The notes under the pieces: generated by a model
Seen by the model: the letters and a program-made list of their open reading frames with translations, nothing else
Told to the model about the DNA's origin: nothing
The model's database searches: none
DNA from: Actinobacillus indolicus
GTDB taxonomy: Bacteria; Pseudomonadota; Gammaproteobacteria; Enterobacterales; Pasteurellaceae
Direction of reading: 5' to 3'
Assembly (NCBI RefSeq): GCF_004519515.1
Contig: NZ_CP038145.1
Location: 186,001 to 250,000 of the forward strand
Length of the DNA: 64,000 nt
Shown: positions 24,649 through 34,028 of the stretch, in pieces
Layout of the letters: each line of letters begins with the position of its first letter
How positions within the stretch are numbered: the stretch's first letter is position 1
Made by a program: the position numbers and the translations under genes

Positions 24649-24741
24649 GAACATAGAATAAAAATTATATTGTTGAGCTTTTTAGGTAAGAAAAATAAAT
24701 AGAAAGCAAATCAATGCCTTATATAACTTGTCACACAGTGT

Positions 24742-24784
24742 AAGCGGTGAGATTTGCAAAAAATTTTACAAATCATACCGCTTG
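24742..24784. terminator. Paired uptake-sequence hairpin after nlpI
   Basis: AAGCGGTGAGATTTG and CAAATCATACCGCTT face each other around AAAAATTTTA. Inverted uptake-type cores commonly act as terminators in this family. Serves the minus-strand nlpI transcript. Confidence 0.6.
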
Positions 24785-24791
24785 AGTCGTC

Positions 24792-25721
24792 CTAATTTTT
24801 CCCAACAACAACGGGATCTGTTTGTGTTTGTTTCGCTCTTAATTGAGCTAATTCAAACAACGCAAAACGATACTCAACAAAGTTATACACCTGATTTGCA
24901 ATTGCGAGACGGAAGAAACTCACAGCTTCCGCAACTTGATTCATTTTGAGTGTTTGTTTTGCAAGATAAAAATAAGTTTCGGTTAAAATTTCTGCATAAG
25001 TGGCAGTATTTGCTTCAGCTTGTGCATTCATTTTTAAACGAAGTTGTTCAAGAGTAAATTCTCCTAAGAAGTAAGAAACAATGTTTGTTCCCCAAAAATC
25101 TTTCGATAAGCTTTTTGAGCGTTCGACTAATTTTTGTTTAGCATCTATAGAATCAATTTCTAACTCATTGAAATATAACCATAAAGCGCGATAAGGATCT
25201 GTCTTATCTGCTTCATAGAATTTTTGAAGATCACGCTCTGCTTCAGAATAACGACCACTATAATAGAACGCTAAGCCACGATTTAAACGAGTATAGTCAT
25301 AATTAGGGTCTAATTCTAATACGGCATTAAACGCATCGATTGCGCTATCGTAATCATCTTCAAGCAACAAATATAAACCTAAATAGTTATAAGCTGCTGC
25401 CATTTTAGGATTATATTCTACAGCCTGTGTAAAGTCATAGCGAGCTAAAGACCAAAGTCCTAAGCTATCATAAATTACGCCTCTTTCAAAGAGTAATTCT
25501 GCTCGTTCTGCCTGACTTAATTTTGCTTCTTGTAATACCTGAGTTAAACGAACAACCATCACCTCTTGTTCAAAACGAAGCTGTGGGTTTAACTCTGCAA
25601 GAGGCAATTTTTCTGGCGCAATAATATCAGAGGCACGATTAACACACCCCGTCAAAAAGAGTAATGCAAGAAAATTAAGTAAGTAAAAACGAAAATTAAA
25701 CAACTTAATACGTTGCTGCAT
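24792..25721 (-). CDS. nlpI: Lipoprotein NlpI
   Basis: 309 residues. The N-terminus has a lipobox LFLTGC (lipidation at the Cys) after a hydrophobic stretch. Tetratricopeptide repeats follow: LLFERGVIYDSLGLWSLARYDF, AAYNYLGLYLLLEDDYDSAIDAF and TRLNRGLAFYYSGRYSEAERDL. NlpI is an outer-membrane adaptor that scaffolds murein hydrolases and, with Prc, controls MepS. Located directly downstream of pnp, as in enterobacteria, and probably co-transcribed. Confidence 0.92.
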   Translation of the reverse strand: MQQRIKLFNFRFYLLNFLALLFLTGCVNRASDIIAPEKLPLAELNPQLRFEQEVMVVRLTQVLQEAKLSQAERAELLFERGVIYDSLGLWSLARYDFTQAVEYNPKMAAAYNYLGLYLLLEDDYDSAIDAFNAVLELDPNYDYTRLNRGLAFYYSGRYSEAERDLQKFYEADKTDPYRALWLYFNELEIDSIDAKQKLVERSKSLSKDFWGTNIVSYFLGEFTLEQLRLKMNAQAEANTATYAEILTETYFYLAKQTLKMNQVAEAVSFFRLAIANQVYNFVEYRFALFELAQLRAKQTQTDPVVVGKN

Positions 25722-25792
25722 TTAATAAAACCTTAGGTGAAATTTTGATTTGAGATAAAAATATCTAGCGAAAATTAAATTGCGTCATATTG

Positions 25793-25816
25793 AGGGGTAC
25801 AGCGTCTGTACCCCGA
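25793..25816 (-). terminator. Hairpin between pnp and nlpI
   Basis: GGGGTACAG-CGT-CTGTACCCC, 9-bp stem, without a clear T run on the minus strand. May be an attenuator or processing site instead of a full terminator. Confidence 0.5.
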
Positions 25817-25822
25817 ATGAAA

Positions 25823-27952
25823 TTATTCCGCAAGTTCTTGAATTTCTTCAACAACTTCTGATGTTGAAGATTCACCATTTAACTCTTTCATAGTTAAACG
25901 GATACGACCTTGACGGTCGATTTCTACCACTTTCACTTGGACTTCTTGGCCTACAGATAAGTAGTCTGCCACACGTTCTACACGAGCGTCAGTGATTTGA
26001 GAAATATGCACTAAGCCTTCTTTTCCACCAAGGATAGATACGAATGCACCGAAATCAACTACACGAGTGACTTTACCTTTGTAAATCGCATTGACTTCGA
26101 CTTCTGCAACGATCTCTTCGATACGTTCCATCACACGTTTTGCTGCATTGTTGTCTGTTGCTGCAATTTTCACGGTACCGTCATCATCAATGTCAATTGA
26201 TGTGCCAGTTTCTTCAGTTAATGCACGAATTGTCGCACCGCCTTTACCGATCACATCTTTGATTTTCTTCGGATCGATCTTCATGGTATGAATACGAGGC
26301 GCGAAGTCAGAAATTTCAGCACGAGGTGCTGGGATCGCTTGTTCCATCACGCCTAAAATGTGCATACGTGCACCTTTTGCTTGATTTAATGCGATACGCA
26401 TAATTTCAGGGGTAATCCCTTCAATTTTGATGTCCATTTGTAATGCAGTCACACCTTCACGGGTACCCGCTACTTTAAAGTCCATATCGCCTAAGTGGTC
26501 TTCATCACCTAAGATGTCTGAAAGTACCACAAATTTCTCTTCTTCTTTTACTAAGCCCATTGCGATACCAGCAACAGCCGCTTTGATTGGCACACCAGCG
26601 TCCATTAACGCAAGAGAAGCACCACACACAGAAGCCATTGAAGAAGAACCGTTTGATTCGGTAATTTCAGAAACCACACGCACAACATACGGGAACTCTT
26701 CCGCGCTTGGCATGACAGCTAACACACCACGTTTCGCTAAACGACCGTGACCAATTTCACGACGTTTCGGCGAACCGATACGACCTGTTTCGCCTACTGA
26801 ATATGGAGGGAAGTTGTAGTGGAATAAGAAGCGATCTGATTTTTCGCCTGTTAATTCATCAATGATTTGTGCATCACGCTCTGTACCTAATGTTGCAACT
26901 GCTAATGCCTGTGTTTCACCACGGGTAAACAACGCTGAACCGTGCGTACGTGGTAAAACGCCTGTGCAAATGTCTAATGCACGAACGGTATCAACGGTAC
27001 GACCATCAATACGTGGTTCACCTGCGATAATACGACTACGTACGATTTGGCTTTCTAATGCAGTGATGATGTCAATGATTTTGCCTTCAGATACGGTTTC
27101 ATCTTCAGCAGTTAATGTTGAGATAACCTCTGCTTTGATTGCGTCAATTTGTTCGTAACGTGCTTGTTTTTCAGTAATACGGTAAGCGTCGCCAATACGT
27201 GCTTCTGCTAACGCTTTAACTTTATTGATTAAGTCTGTATTTGGTTCCGGAGCAACCCAATCCCAACGTGGTTTGCCCGCTTCTTTCACGAATTCTTTGA
27301 TGTTTTCAATCACCACTTGTTGCTGTTCGTGACCAAACACCACCGCAGCTAACATCTGTTCTTCAGTTAAAATATCTGCTTCAGATTCAACCATTAATAC
27401 CGCTTTGTCTGTACCTGCAACCACTAAATCTAAACGGCTTAAACGTTGCTCAGACATTGTTGGGTTTAGGACGAATTGGTTATCAATGAAACCAACACGA
27501 GCCGCACCGATTGGACCGTTGAAAGGCACACCAGATAAAGATAATGCAGCTGAAGCACCGATCATCGCTACTAAATCTGGGCTGATTTGTGGGTTAACAG
27601 AAACCACTGTTGCAATCACTTGAATTTCGTTGAAGAAACCTTCAGGGAAAAGTGGACGAACTGGACGGTCAATTAAACGAGCGATTAAGGTTTCGCCTTC
27701 AGACGGGCGGCCTTCACGTTTAAAGAAACCACCAGGGATTCGACCTGCTGCGTAAGTACGCTCTTGATAATCTACAGTTAATGGGAAGAAGTCTTGACCT
27801 TCTTTCACGTCTTTTTTTGCTACTACTGTTACGAAAACAGTGGTGTCGTCCATGCTTGCCATCACAGCAGCTGTCGCTTGACGAGCGATTGCGCCTGTTT
27901 CTAATGTTACGGTATGTTGACCGTATTTAAATTGTTTGACGATTGGAGTCAT
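25823..27952 (-). CDS. pnp: Polyribonucleotide nucleotidyltransferase (PNPase)
   Basis: 709 residues. Phosphorolytic 3'-5' exoribonuclease, part of the RNA degradosome. Two RNase PH domains (about 1-210 and 310-540; FFKREGRPSEGETLIARLIDRP, HYNFPPYSVGETG), a KH domain with IKDVIGKGGATIRALTEETG (about 560-580) and an S1 domain (YKGKVTRVVDFGAFVSILGGKEGLVHISQI). Start MTPIVKQFKYGQH is typical. The leader contains a 12-bp stem-loop, as expected for PNPase/RNase III autoregulation. Confidence 0.96.
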   Translation of the reverse strand: MTPIVKQFKYGQHTVTLETGAIARQATAAVMASMDDTTVFVTVVAKKDVKEGQDFFPLTVDYQERTYAAGRIPGGFFKREGRPSEGETLIARLIDRPVRPLFPEGFFNEIQVIATVVSVNPQISPDLVAMIGASAALSLSGVPFNGPIGAARVGFIDNQFVLNPTMSEQRLSRLDLVVAGTDKAVLMVESEADILTEEQMLAAVVFGHEQQQVVIENIKEFVKEAGKPRWDWVAPEPNTDLINKVKALAEARIGDAYRITEKQARYEQIDAIKAEVISTLTAEDETVSEGKIIDIITALESQIVRSRIIAGEPRIDGRTVDTVRALDICTGVLPRTHGSALFTRGETQALAVATLGTERDAQIIDELTGEKSDRFLFHYNFPPYSVGETGRIGSPKRREIGHGRLAKRGVLAVMPSAEEFPYVVRVVSEITESNGSSSMASVCGASLALMDAGVPIKAAVAGIAMGLVKEEEKFVVLSDILGDEDHLGDMDFKVAGTREGVTALQMDIKIEGITPEIMRIALNQAKGARMHILGVMEQAIPAPRAEISDFAPRIHTMKIDPKKIKDVIGKGGATIRALTEETGTSIDIDDDGTVKIAATDNNAAKRVMERIEEIVAEVEVNAIYKGKVTRVVDFGAFVSILGGKEGLVHISQITDARVERVADYLSVGQEVQVKVVEIDRQGRIRLTMKELNGESSTSEVVEEIQELAE

Positions 27953-28020
27953 TGTTATGTTCCTTTGAATTTTTTGGAATGGTTTATTGTTGGTTTTATT
28001 TCCTAAAAATTGCGACTAGC

Positions 28021-28054
28021 AAAAGTAATCTTATCTTCCATCAAGATTACTTTT
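28021..28054 (-). promoter_or_regulatory. Perfect 12-bp stem-loop upstream of pnp
   Basis: AAAAGTAATCTT (28021-28032) and AAGATTACTTTT (28043-28054) around a 10-nt loop, about 70 nt before the pnp start. In E. coli an RNase III-cleaved leader hairpin mediates pnp autoregulation, so this is a candidate for the same role. It is not followed by a long T run. Confidence 0.6.
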
Positions 28055-28327
28055 GATAGCCGCCTTATTAAATGCGAAGAAATAAAACTTGACTATTATA
28101 CAGAGATTTTCTGAAAAATCGCCTGTTATTTCGGAATTTGTAAGAAATTTACGCAAAGTGACCGCTTGTAAAAATTAAATATCGACTATCTCCCTAGAAA
28201 ACATGCTGACACTTTTTACCTATAACAAACACAAACAAAAACATTTACATTTCTTTAAAAATTAGTTATTTATATGGTTGTCATTTCGACATTTTCTGAA
28301 TATTTTACTTGCAAAAAGGAATAATTT
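28055..28327. other. Intergenic region between divergent pnp and oppA-like gene
   Basis: AT-rich, contains a GACCGCTTGT uptake core near 28160 and the promoters of both genes. No coding capacity seen. Confidence 0.5.
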
Positions 28328-29992
28328 ATGCAGAACACAGAACACACTATTTGGACTAAAAGTAAAAGCCTTGTCAATCTTTCTGCGCTAAGTTGCGCCA
28401 TTTTCGTTGCTATCAATGGCAATGCACTTGCGGCTAAAGTACCTGAAGGCGTTGTCCTTGCTGATAAACAAGAAGTACGTATTCAAACCACTGCTGAAGC
28501 GGCTACGCTTGATCCACAAAAAATGGAAGGCACAGGGGAAAGTTTATTAGCCCGCCAGCTTCTTGAAGGATTGGTCAATACAGATGAACAAGATCATCTT
28601 GTACCCGGTGTCGCAGAACGTTGGGAATATGGTCCTGAAAATAAATCATTGACCTTCTATTTACGTAAAGATGCTAAGTGGTCAAATGGCGATCCTGTTA
28701 CCGCCCATGACTTTGTCTATGCTTGGCAACGTTTAGTCGATCCGAAAACCGCTTCGCCTTATGCGACCTACTTAGAATTTATGAAAATGGAAAATGTAGC
28801 GGATATTGTGGCGGGCAAAAAATCACCAGACACCTTAGGGGTAAAAGCGGTTGATGAGCATACTTTATTGCTCACCTTAACCGCTCCAGTGCCTTATGCA
28901 GCAGATTTAACTCAACATGCATCACTCTACCCTGTTCATCGTGCAACCGTTGAAAAACATGGCGATAACTGGATTCGCCCTGAAAATTTCGTTGGTAACG
29001 GCGCATATAAAATTGCTGAACGGGTTCTTAATGAAAAAATTGCCTTTGAACGTAGCCCGACTTACTGGAACGATAAAGAAACCGTGGTTAATAAAGTCAC
29101 CTTCTATGTATTAAATGAGAGTTCAGGTATTGCACGTTTCCGTTCAGGTGATTTAGATATTGCGAATATTCCGTCAACACTCTATAAAGATGCGAAATTC
29201 CGTAAAGAATATGATCCGCAAATTCATAAATCACGCAAACTCGGTACATTCACTTATGAGATGAACTTAGCTAAAGCACCGTTTGATGACATTCGTGTGC
29301 GTAAAGCCTTAGATCTTGCGATTGAACGTGAAGTGATTACGGATAAAGTGCTTGGTTTCGGTCAAACGCCAACTTTTACCTTTACACCACATTACATTGG
29401 CGCAGGTGAAAAAATCAAACAGCCTGAATATGCAAGCTGGACGCAAGCCCAACGTAATGAAGAAGCAAAAAAATTACTCGCTGAAGCAGGTTATAGCAAA
29501 GCTAATCCGCTCAAAACTGAGTTGCTTTATAACACAAACGAAGGCTTAAAAAATATTGCGGTAGCTGCCACCTCTATGTGGAAGAAAAACTTAGATGGAA
29601 TGACAGACATCACGCTGAAAAATATGGAATGGAAAACGTTCTTAGATACCAAAGCTCAGAAAAATTACACCTTAGCTTTCAGTGCATGGATGGCAGACTA
29701 TAATGATGCGAGTACGTTCTTAACCTACTATCTCTCAAACAGTGACCAAAATAAAATTGGTTTCAAAAGTGAGAAATTTGATCAGTTAATCAATGAGTCT
29801 TACTATGCGAAAGATGAAGCTGAACGTGCGGAAATCTATGCCAAAGCAGAAGCGGAATTAAATAGTCATCATCCGTTTGTCGCAATTTATCACTATGCGG
29901 GATTATTTATTAAAAATCCGAAAGTAAAAGGCTATGAAGGTAAAAGCCCGCAAGGGACTTACTACATTAAAGATTTTTATGTCGAAAAATAG
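28328..29992 (+). CDS. oppA: Periplasmic oligopeptide-binding protein OppA-like
   Basis: 554 residues. An extended signal peptide (basic start, then SALSCAIFVAINGNALA) precedes a family-5 solute-binding protein. Typical motifs: LDPQKMEGTGESLLARQLLEGL, YTFYLRKDAKWSNGDPVTAHDFVYAW-like segment (here LTFYLRKDAKWSNGDP), and RPENFVGNGAYKI. Ribosome site AAAGGAAT. Delivers peptides to an inner-membrane ABC transporter. No oppBCDF follows, so it is an orphan here and must use permease genes elsewhere. It ends at a paired uptake-sequence terminator. Confidence 0.88.
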   Translation: MQNTEHTIWTKSKSLVNLSALSCAIFVAINGNALAAKVPEGVVLADKQEVRIQTTAEAATLDPQKMEGTGESLLARQLLEGLVNTDEQDHLVPGVAERWEYGPENKSLTFYLRKDAKWSNGDPVTAHDFVYAWQRLVDPKTASPYATYLEFMKMENVADIVAGKKSPDTLGVKAVDEHTLLLTLTAPVPYAADLTQHASLYPVHRATVEKHGDNWIRPENFVGNGAYKIAERVLNEKIAFERSPTYWNDKETVVNKVTFYVLNESSGIARFRSGDLDIANIPSTLYKDAKFRKEYDPQIHKSRKLGTFTYEMNLAKAPFDDIRVRKALDLAIEREVITDKVLGFGQTPTFTFTPHYIGAGEKIKQPEYASWTQAQRNEEAKKLLAEAGYSKANPLKTELLYNTNEGLKNIAVAATSMWKKNLDGMTDITLKNMEWKTFLDTKAQKNYTLAFSAWMADYNDASTFLTYYLSNSDQNKIGFKSEKFDQLINESYYAKDEAERAEIYAKAEAELNSHHPFVAIYHYAGLFIKNPKVKGYEGKSPQGTYYIKDFYVEK

Positions 29993-30027
29993 CGCTGGAC
30001 ACTGATAAACACAATTAAGACAGATCA

Positions 30028-30074
30028 ACAAGCGGTCGGATTTTGTAAAAAATTTACAAGATCCGACCACTTGT
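30028..30074. terminator. Inverted pair of Apl-type uptake sequences
   Basis: ACAAGCGGTCGGATTTTGTAA-type arm at 30028-30049 faces TTTACAAGATCCGACCACTTGT-type arm at 30053-30074. A strong hairpin between the convergent oppA-like and lacD genes; likely a bidirectional terminator that doubles as a DNA uptake signal. Confidence 0.8.
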
Positions 30075-30093
30075 CTACTATACCTATAAACGA

Positions 30094-31032
30094 CTAAATC
30101 GGTGTTGCCGTATGCTTTAACACTTCAAGCAACTCACTGATATTCTGTTTACCCTGTGTTTTAAGCCACTGGCGAGCAGCTTCAACACCTTCGGCTTTAT
30201 AGGCTTCCGCACCGCCAGCCCAAGTTGCACGTCCGCACAGTACGCCGTTAAACTGGCTACCTGCTTGGTGAGCAAATTCAAGGGTTTGTTGGAACAGTTT
30301 GGCTGACACCCCTGCACTTAGGAAAATAAACGGTAGATCCGTTGCTTCGCTTTGCTCTTTAAAGAATGCTGCGGCTTCCGCTTGGCTGTAAAGCACTTCA
30401 CCGTCAGTAAAGCCTTCCACATAACTCATTACCACAGGTACTTCTACTTTCAAGACATCTACCCCAAAACGTTTATCCGCAAAGAACTTCATCGCTTCGA
30501 TCACTTTGCGTGGTTTCACTTTGGCGTTATAGACTTTATCTTCGTTTGAACCGTCGTAGGTCAAAATTTCTAAGAACAGCGGAATTTGTTCTGCATTACA
30601 CTCAGAAGCAACACGTTCAACAAAGGCAGCTTTGCGATCGTTAATTTCGTGCGGTTCATCAATGTCAAAATAGATCAACAATTTAACCGCTTCCGCCCCT
30701 TTTTCTTTTAAGCGATAGACAGACACATCATCAATCAAATCAGGGAAACGACCCACAGCGGTTTTATCGTAGCCTGTTTTTTCGTATGCCATAATTAATC
30801 CGCAATTTGCATCACGTTTCTCTGAAGCCGCCCAGCCAAATTCAGGATCAAGCAAGATCGACGACGCATAAGGGGTTAATTCTTGAGAAATCAACGTTTT
30901 AAATTCGCTGACCTGTTGTGCGGTAATATCATCGCCCATCATTCGACGTAATGCACCACGTTGGTCAATCGCAAGAGCAGCAATAATGCCCTCTTTGGTA
31001 CAAAGTTTTTTCATTAAATCTTGTTTAGACAT
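30094..31032 (-). CDS. lacD: Tagatose 1,6-bisphosphate aldolase LacD-like (class I)
   Basis: 312 residues from MSKQDLMKKLCTKEG; an upstream in-frame Met (31053) is less likely because AGGAG lies just before 31032. Cleaves tagatose 1,6-bisphosphate to dihydroxyacetone phosphate and glyceraldehyde 3-phosphate. The motif ALAIDQRGALRRMMG and the Schiff-base Lys in VDVLKVEVPV are those of the LacD family; FIFLSAGVSAKLFQQTL follows. Last gene of the PTS/galactosidase operon, 10 bp after the IIA gene. LacD is more usual in Gram-positive bacteria; class II AgaY/KbaY is the enterobacterial counterpart, so this hints at an independent pathway design. Confidence 0.88.
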   Translation of the reverse strand: MSKQDLMKKLCTKEGIIAALAIDQRGALRRMMGDDITAQQVSEFKTLISQELTPYASSILLDPEFGWAASEKRDANCGLIMAYEKTGYDKTAVGRFPDLIDDVSVYRLKEKGAEAVKLLIYFDIDEPHEINDRKAAFVERVASECNAEQIPLFLEILTYDGSNEDKVYNAKVKPRKVIEAMKFFADKRFGVDVLKVEVPVVMSYVEGFTDGEVLYSQAEAAAFFKEQSEATDLPFIFLSAGVSAKLFQQTLEFAHQAGSQFNGVLCGRATWAGGAEAYKAEGVEAARQWLKTQGKQNISELLEVLKHTATPI

Positions 31033-31042
31033 ACTGCTACTC

Positions 31043-31429
31043 CTATTCATCATCGCCTAACGCTAAGTTTTTAAGTTGTTGAGCCACATCGTGAATTTGC
31101 TCTTTGGCATTTTCCAGCAAGCCGTCCGTGCCTTCTTCACTCACATAGCTAATCACCATCGGTAAATTCATTCCGCTATATAGTCCTGATAATTTTGGCA
31201 AGTAACGCATTGCCACATTACACGGCGTACCGCCCATAATGTCGCAAAAAACCACAATCTCACCGCTTGCATTCGCCAGTGCTTGCTCAAATTTCACTTG
31301 GAAATCTTCACTGCCTTCGTGTGGATATAAGCAGACGGTTTGAGCATTGTCGATTTTGCCTAAAATCATTTCGGCAGTATCCAGTAAGCCTTCCGCAAAC
31401 TCTCCGTGACTGATTAAAATTAAGCTCAT
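31043..31429 (-). CDS. PTS mannose/fructose/sorbose-family EIIA
   Basis: 128 residues. N-terminal MSLILISHGEFAEGLLDT places the phosphorylated His at position 8, and FCDIMGGTPCNVAMRY is the family's second signature. Accepts phosphate from HPr and passes it to the separate IIB. In this operon IIA is separated from the IIB-IIC-IID genes by the HAD and GH35 genes. Confidence 0.92.
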   Translation of the reverse strand: MSLILISHGEFAEGLLDTAEMILGKIDNAQTVCLYPHEGSEDFQVKFEQALANASGEIVVFCDIMGGTPCNVAMRYLPKLSGLYSGMNLPMVISYVSEEGTDGLLENAKEQIHDVAQQLKNLALGDDE

Positions 31430-31461
31430 AGTTGCTCCTTTTGGTAGTTTTGAATTTTTTA

Positions 31462-31562
31462 TTCCCCCCTTTGAAAAAGGGGGGCTAGGGGGGATTTTAA
31501 GATAGTGCGATTAACTGTTTAGATCTTTAAATCCCCCTCAATCCCCCTTTTTCAAAGGGGGA
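31462..31562. repeat. C/G-run inverted repeat
   Basis: CCCCCCTTTGAAAAAGGGGGG near 31464 and CCCCCTTTTTCAAAGGGGG near 31544 with AATCCCCC/GGGGGATT inside. Palindromic intergenic repeat between the GH35 and IIA genes; could attenuate transcription within the operon. Confidence 0.7.
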
Positions 31563-31589
31563 AGTTTGACGATATTTTTTTGGTTGTCC

Positions 31590-33380
31590 TTATAAATTCT
31601 TCGTATTCAACTCTTTATAAATCGGCTTATCGCTAAATGTTAAGGTATCGATCTTCACTCCTTCCGTTTCAAAGACGATAATCTCATTTTCACCTTTATG
31701 CAGTAACGGGGCTGGTAGATAGAGATAACAAGTCGGGCCTTCATTCCAGTAACGCCCTAAGTTCTCACCATTTACCACAATCACCCCCTTGCCGAATGCA
31801 CGGGTATCAATAAAGGTATCTTGCGGTTCTTGGTCTAGGTGTAACTTAAATTGATAGAACGACGGAGCTTGACTATCTTTTTCGCCATCAAAATCAATCT
31901 CTTCCAAGCGGTCAAAATCAATCGCATACTGTTGCCAGCCTGTGTGGAAATGCAGATCAAGCACCGCCCCTGCACCGATCCCTTTATGTTGTGTCGGTGC
32001 AAGCAACTTACCGCCGTAATTAACCCGTCCCATATTTTCCACTAACAGATCAAGTTGAAACTCACCATTGGGTGTCTGTAACATCACTTCATTGCCGATC
32101 TCGTGTTGGTACTGGGTGGCGACTTTTTGTTTATCGTTGAAAATTTGAATACGATCTCTGCCTTGGTAAATTCTCAGCTTGATCTCACCGCTGTATGCCG
32201 TCGGTTTGGCTCGATAAAGCAGGTAGCCGTAGTAATGCCCTAGCTGTTCCATTGTTTGAGTGAATGGACTTTCGTAACATTCACTGATTGTGTCTAAAGT
32301 ACCAAACAGCGACACTTCATTTTGTACTGCAAGCGGTGGGTAAGCAGTGATGTTTGGCAAAATCGGATCGACAATCGGGCTGGCATCAGGGTACTGCCCT
32401 AACACTTTTTGTAGCAGGTAGAATTTCTCTGACGGCTCGCCCCACTCGTGAACAGGGGCATCATAATCATAGCTGGTCACCTGCGGTAAATCGGTATCTA
32501 ACCGTGCGGAACAGCCGTTCCAAAAGCCAAAATTCGTTCCGCCTTGGAACATATAGAAATTGATACTCGCCCGTTCAAGTAGCTCTTTGGTGCAGTCCGC
32601 CAAATCTTGAGCATCACGGCGGATCAGAGGCTCTTTCCAACGGTTAAACCAGCCGTCCCAAAATTCCATACACATCAACGGGTAAGATTTGCCGTGCTTG
32701 TCGATATAACGTTGTAACTCATCTAAATTTTCATTAGCACGAGAGCCGAAGTTGCCCGTCGGCAAAATATCATCTTCGATCAACGCTCCAGCTTCTAAGG
32801 CGTTCTGCCACGCACCGTCTGACGTGAAAAGCGGTACGTTCACCCCGTGAATTAACATCAACGCCCGAATGGCTCGCAAGTAGTTTTTGTCGTTGCCGAA
32901 CGAGCCGTATTCGTTTTCAATCTGCATCATTAAGATATTACCGCCTTGGGTGATTTGATAGGGAGCAATGCGTGGAAGCAGTTCTTGGAAATAGCGGTCG
33001 ATTTCAGCGATAAACAACGGATCGTTTTGGCGTAAGCGGATATTCGGGATATTGAGCAACCACGCAGGCAATCCGCCAAACTCCCATTCCGCACAAATAT
33101 AGGGTGTTGGGCGAAGAATAACGTACAGCCCTAGATCTTTTGCTGTTTGCAAAAATTTGACTAAATCCGCCCGCTTGCTGAAGTTAAATTGATCAGGCTG
33201 TGGTTGATGTAAGTTCCACGGCACATAAGTTTCTACCGTGTTACACCCCATTGCTTTTAGGTTATAGAGTGTTTTATACCAGTATTCCGGTACGATACGG
33301 AAATAATGTACTGCACCTGACAGGATTTTGAACGGTTTTCCGTTGAGTAGGAAATCCTTTTCGCCGATTTGGAAAGGCAT
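31590..33380 (-). CDS. bgaC: GH35 beta-galactosidase, BgaC-like
   Basis: 596 residues with no signal peptide, so cytoplasmic. TIM barrel of glycoside hydrolase family 35: GAVHYFRIVPEYWY, ICAEWEFGGLPAWLL, acid/base Glu in MMQIENEYGSFG and nucleophile Glu in LMCMEFWDGWFNRW; C-terminal beta domains with GENLGRYWNEGPT. It is strikingly like pneumococcal BgaC, which cleaves terminal Gal-beta-1,3-GlcNAc. Here it probably releases galactose or hexosamine from a phosphorylated or intact disaccharide imported by the PTS. The start follows the HAD gene by 2 bp, so translation is coupled. The exact substrate is inferred. Confidence 0.9.
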   Translation of the reverse strand: MPFQIGEKDFLLNGKPFKILSGAVHYFRIVPEYWYKTLYNLKAMGCNTVETYVPWNLHQPQPDQFNFSKRADLVKFLQTAKDLGLYVILRPTPYICAEWEFGGLPAWLLNIPNIRLRQNDPLFIAEIDRYFQELLPRIAPYQITQGGNILMMQIENEYGSFGNDKNYLRAIRALMLIHGVNVPLFTSDGAWQNALEAGALIEDDILPTGNFGSRANENLDELQRYIDKHGKSYPLMCMEFWDGWFNRWKEPLIRRDAQDLADCTKELLERASINFYMFQGGTNFGFWNGCSARLDTDLPQVTSYDYDAPVHEWGEPSEKFYLLQKVLGQYPDASPIVDPILPNITAYPPLAVQNEVSLFGTLDTISECYESPFTQTMEQLGHYYGYLLYRAKPTAYSGEIKLRIYQGRDRIQIFNDKQKVATQYQHEIGNEVMLQTPNGEFQLDLLVENMGRVNYGGKLLAPTQHKGIGAGAVLDLHFHTGWQQYAIDFDRLEEIDFDGEKDSQAPSFYQFKLHLDQEPQDTFIDTRAFGKGVIVVNGENLGRYWNEGPTCYLYLPAPLLHKGENEIIVFETEGVKIDTLTFSDKPIYKELNTKNL

Positions 33381-33382
33381 AG

Positions 33383-33976
33383 TTACTCCTTAATAATTAC
33401 TTGCGAAGTTGGATTACTAATCCATTCAATTTTAATTGTTTCTACATTAGCTTGTTGCCCTGAAATTACATCTGCTTGGCTGTCACCAAAATAAATAGCT
33501 TGTTCGGAAGTTAATTCAAAATGATCAAGTATTTTTAACAATCCATCTGGGGCTGGTTTTGAATGTTCAATATCATCATCGCTGACAGTTAAATCAAAAT
33601 AATCGGTTAAGCCTAAAGCCGTTAGAGAGTAGTCAAGGCTACGTCTGCCTTTTCCCGTAAATACCGCAATTTTTTTCCCTTTTTGTTTAAGCTTACTAAG
33701 CATTGTGCGAATTTTTTCAGGGCAATCCGCATAAAGTGAATGGTTGGCTTGATAAAGTTGATAGAAAAACTCTACCGCTTGTTGTTTTTGCTCAGGGCTA
33801 CCTTTTACGACTTTTTCGATAATAGCCTGTTCCGATCCGCCAAAATGTTGTTCAATCTCTAAATTGCTCAGTAATTCACCATTAAATTTTAGAAATGTTT
33901 CTCTAAAGCACATAAAAGCTAATGGAAGTGTATCTGCAAGTGTGCCATCAAAATCAAAGATATAAATTGCTTTCAT
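33383..33976 (-). CDS. HAD-superfamily hydrolase
   Basis: 197 residues. Motif I FDFDGTLADTLP (nucleophile Asp), motif II VFTGKGRRS, motif III/IV Lys-Pro and YFGDSQADVISG. Resembles phosphoglycolate phosphatase/beta-phosphoglucomutase-type proteins with a helical cap. Position inside the sugar operon suggests a sugar-phosphate phosphatase role. Confidence 0.82.
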   Translation of the reverse strand: MKAIYIFDFDGTLADTLPLAFMCFRETFLKFNGELLSNLEIEQHFGGSEQAIIEKVVKGSPEQKQQAVEFFYQLYQANHSLYADCPEKIRTMLSKLKQKGKKIAVFTGKGRRSLDYSLTALGLTDYFDLTVSDDDIEHSKPAPDGLLKILDHFELTSEQAIYFGDSQADVISGQQANVETIKIEWISNPTSQVIIKE

Positions 33977-34028
33977 TAGGTTTTACCTCTAGATGTAAAA
34001 TATTGAATGGATTTGACCGCTTGTTTTA

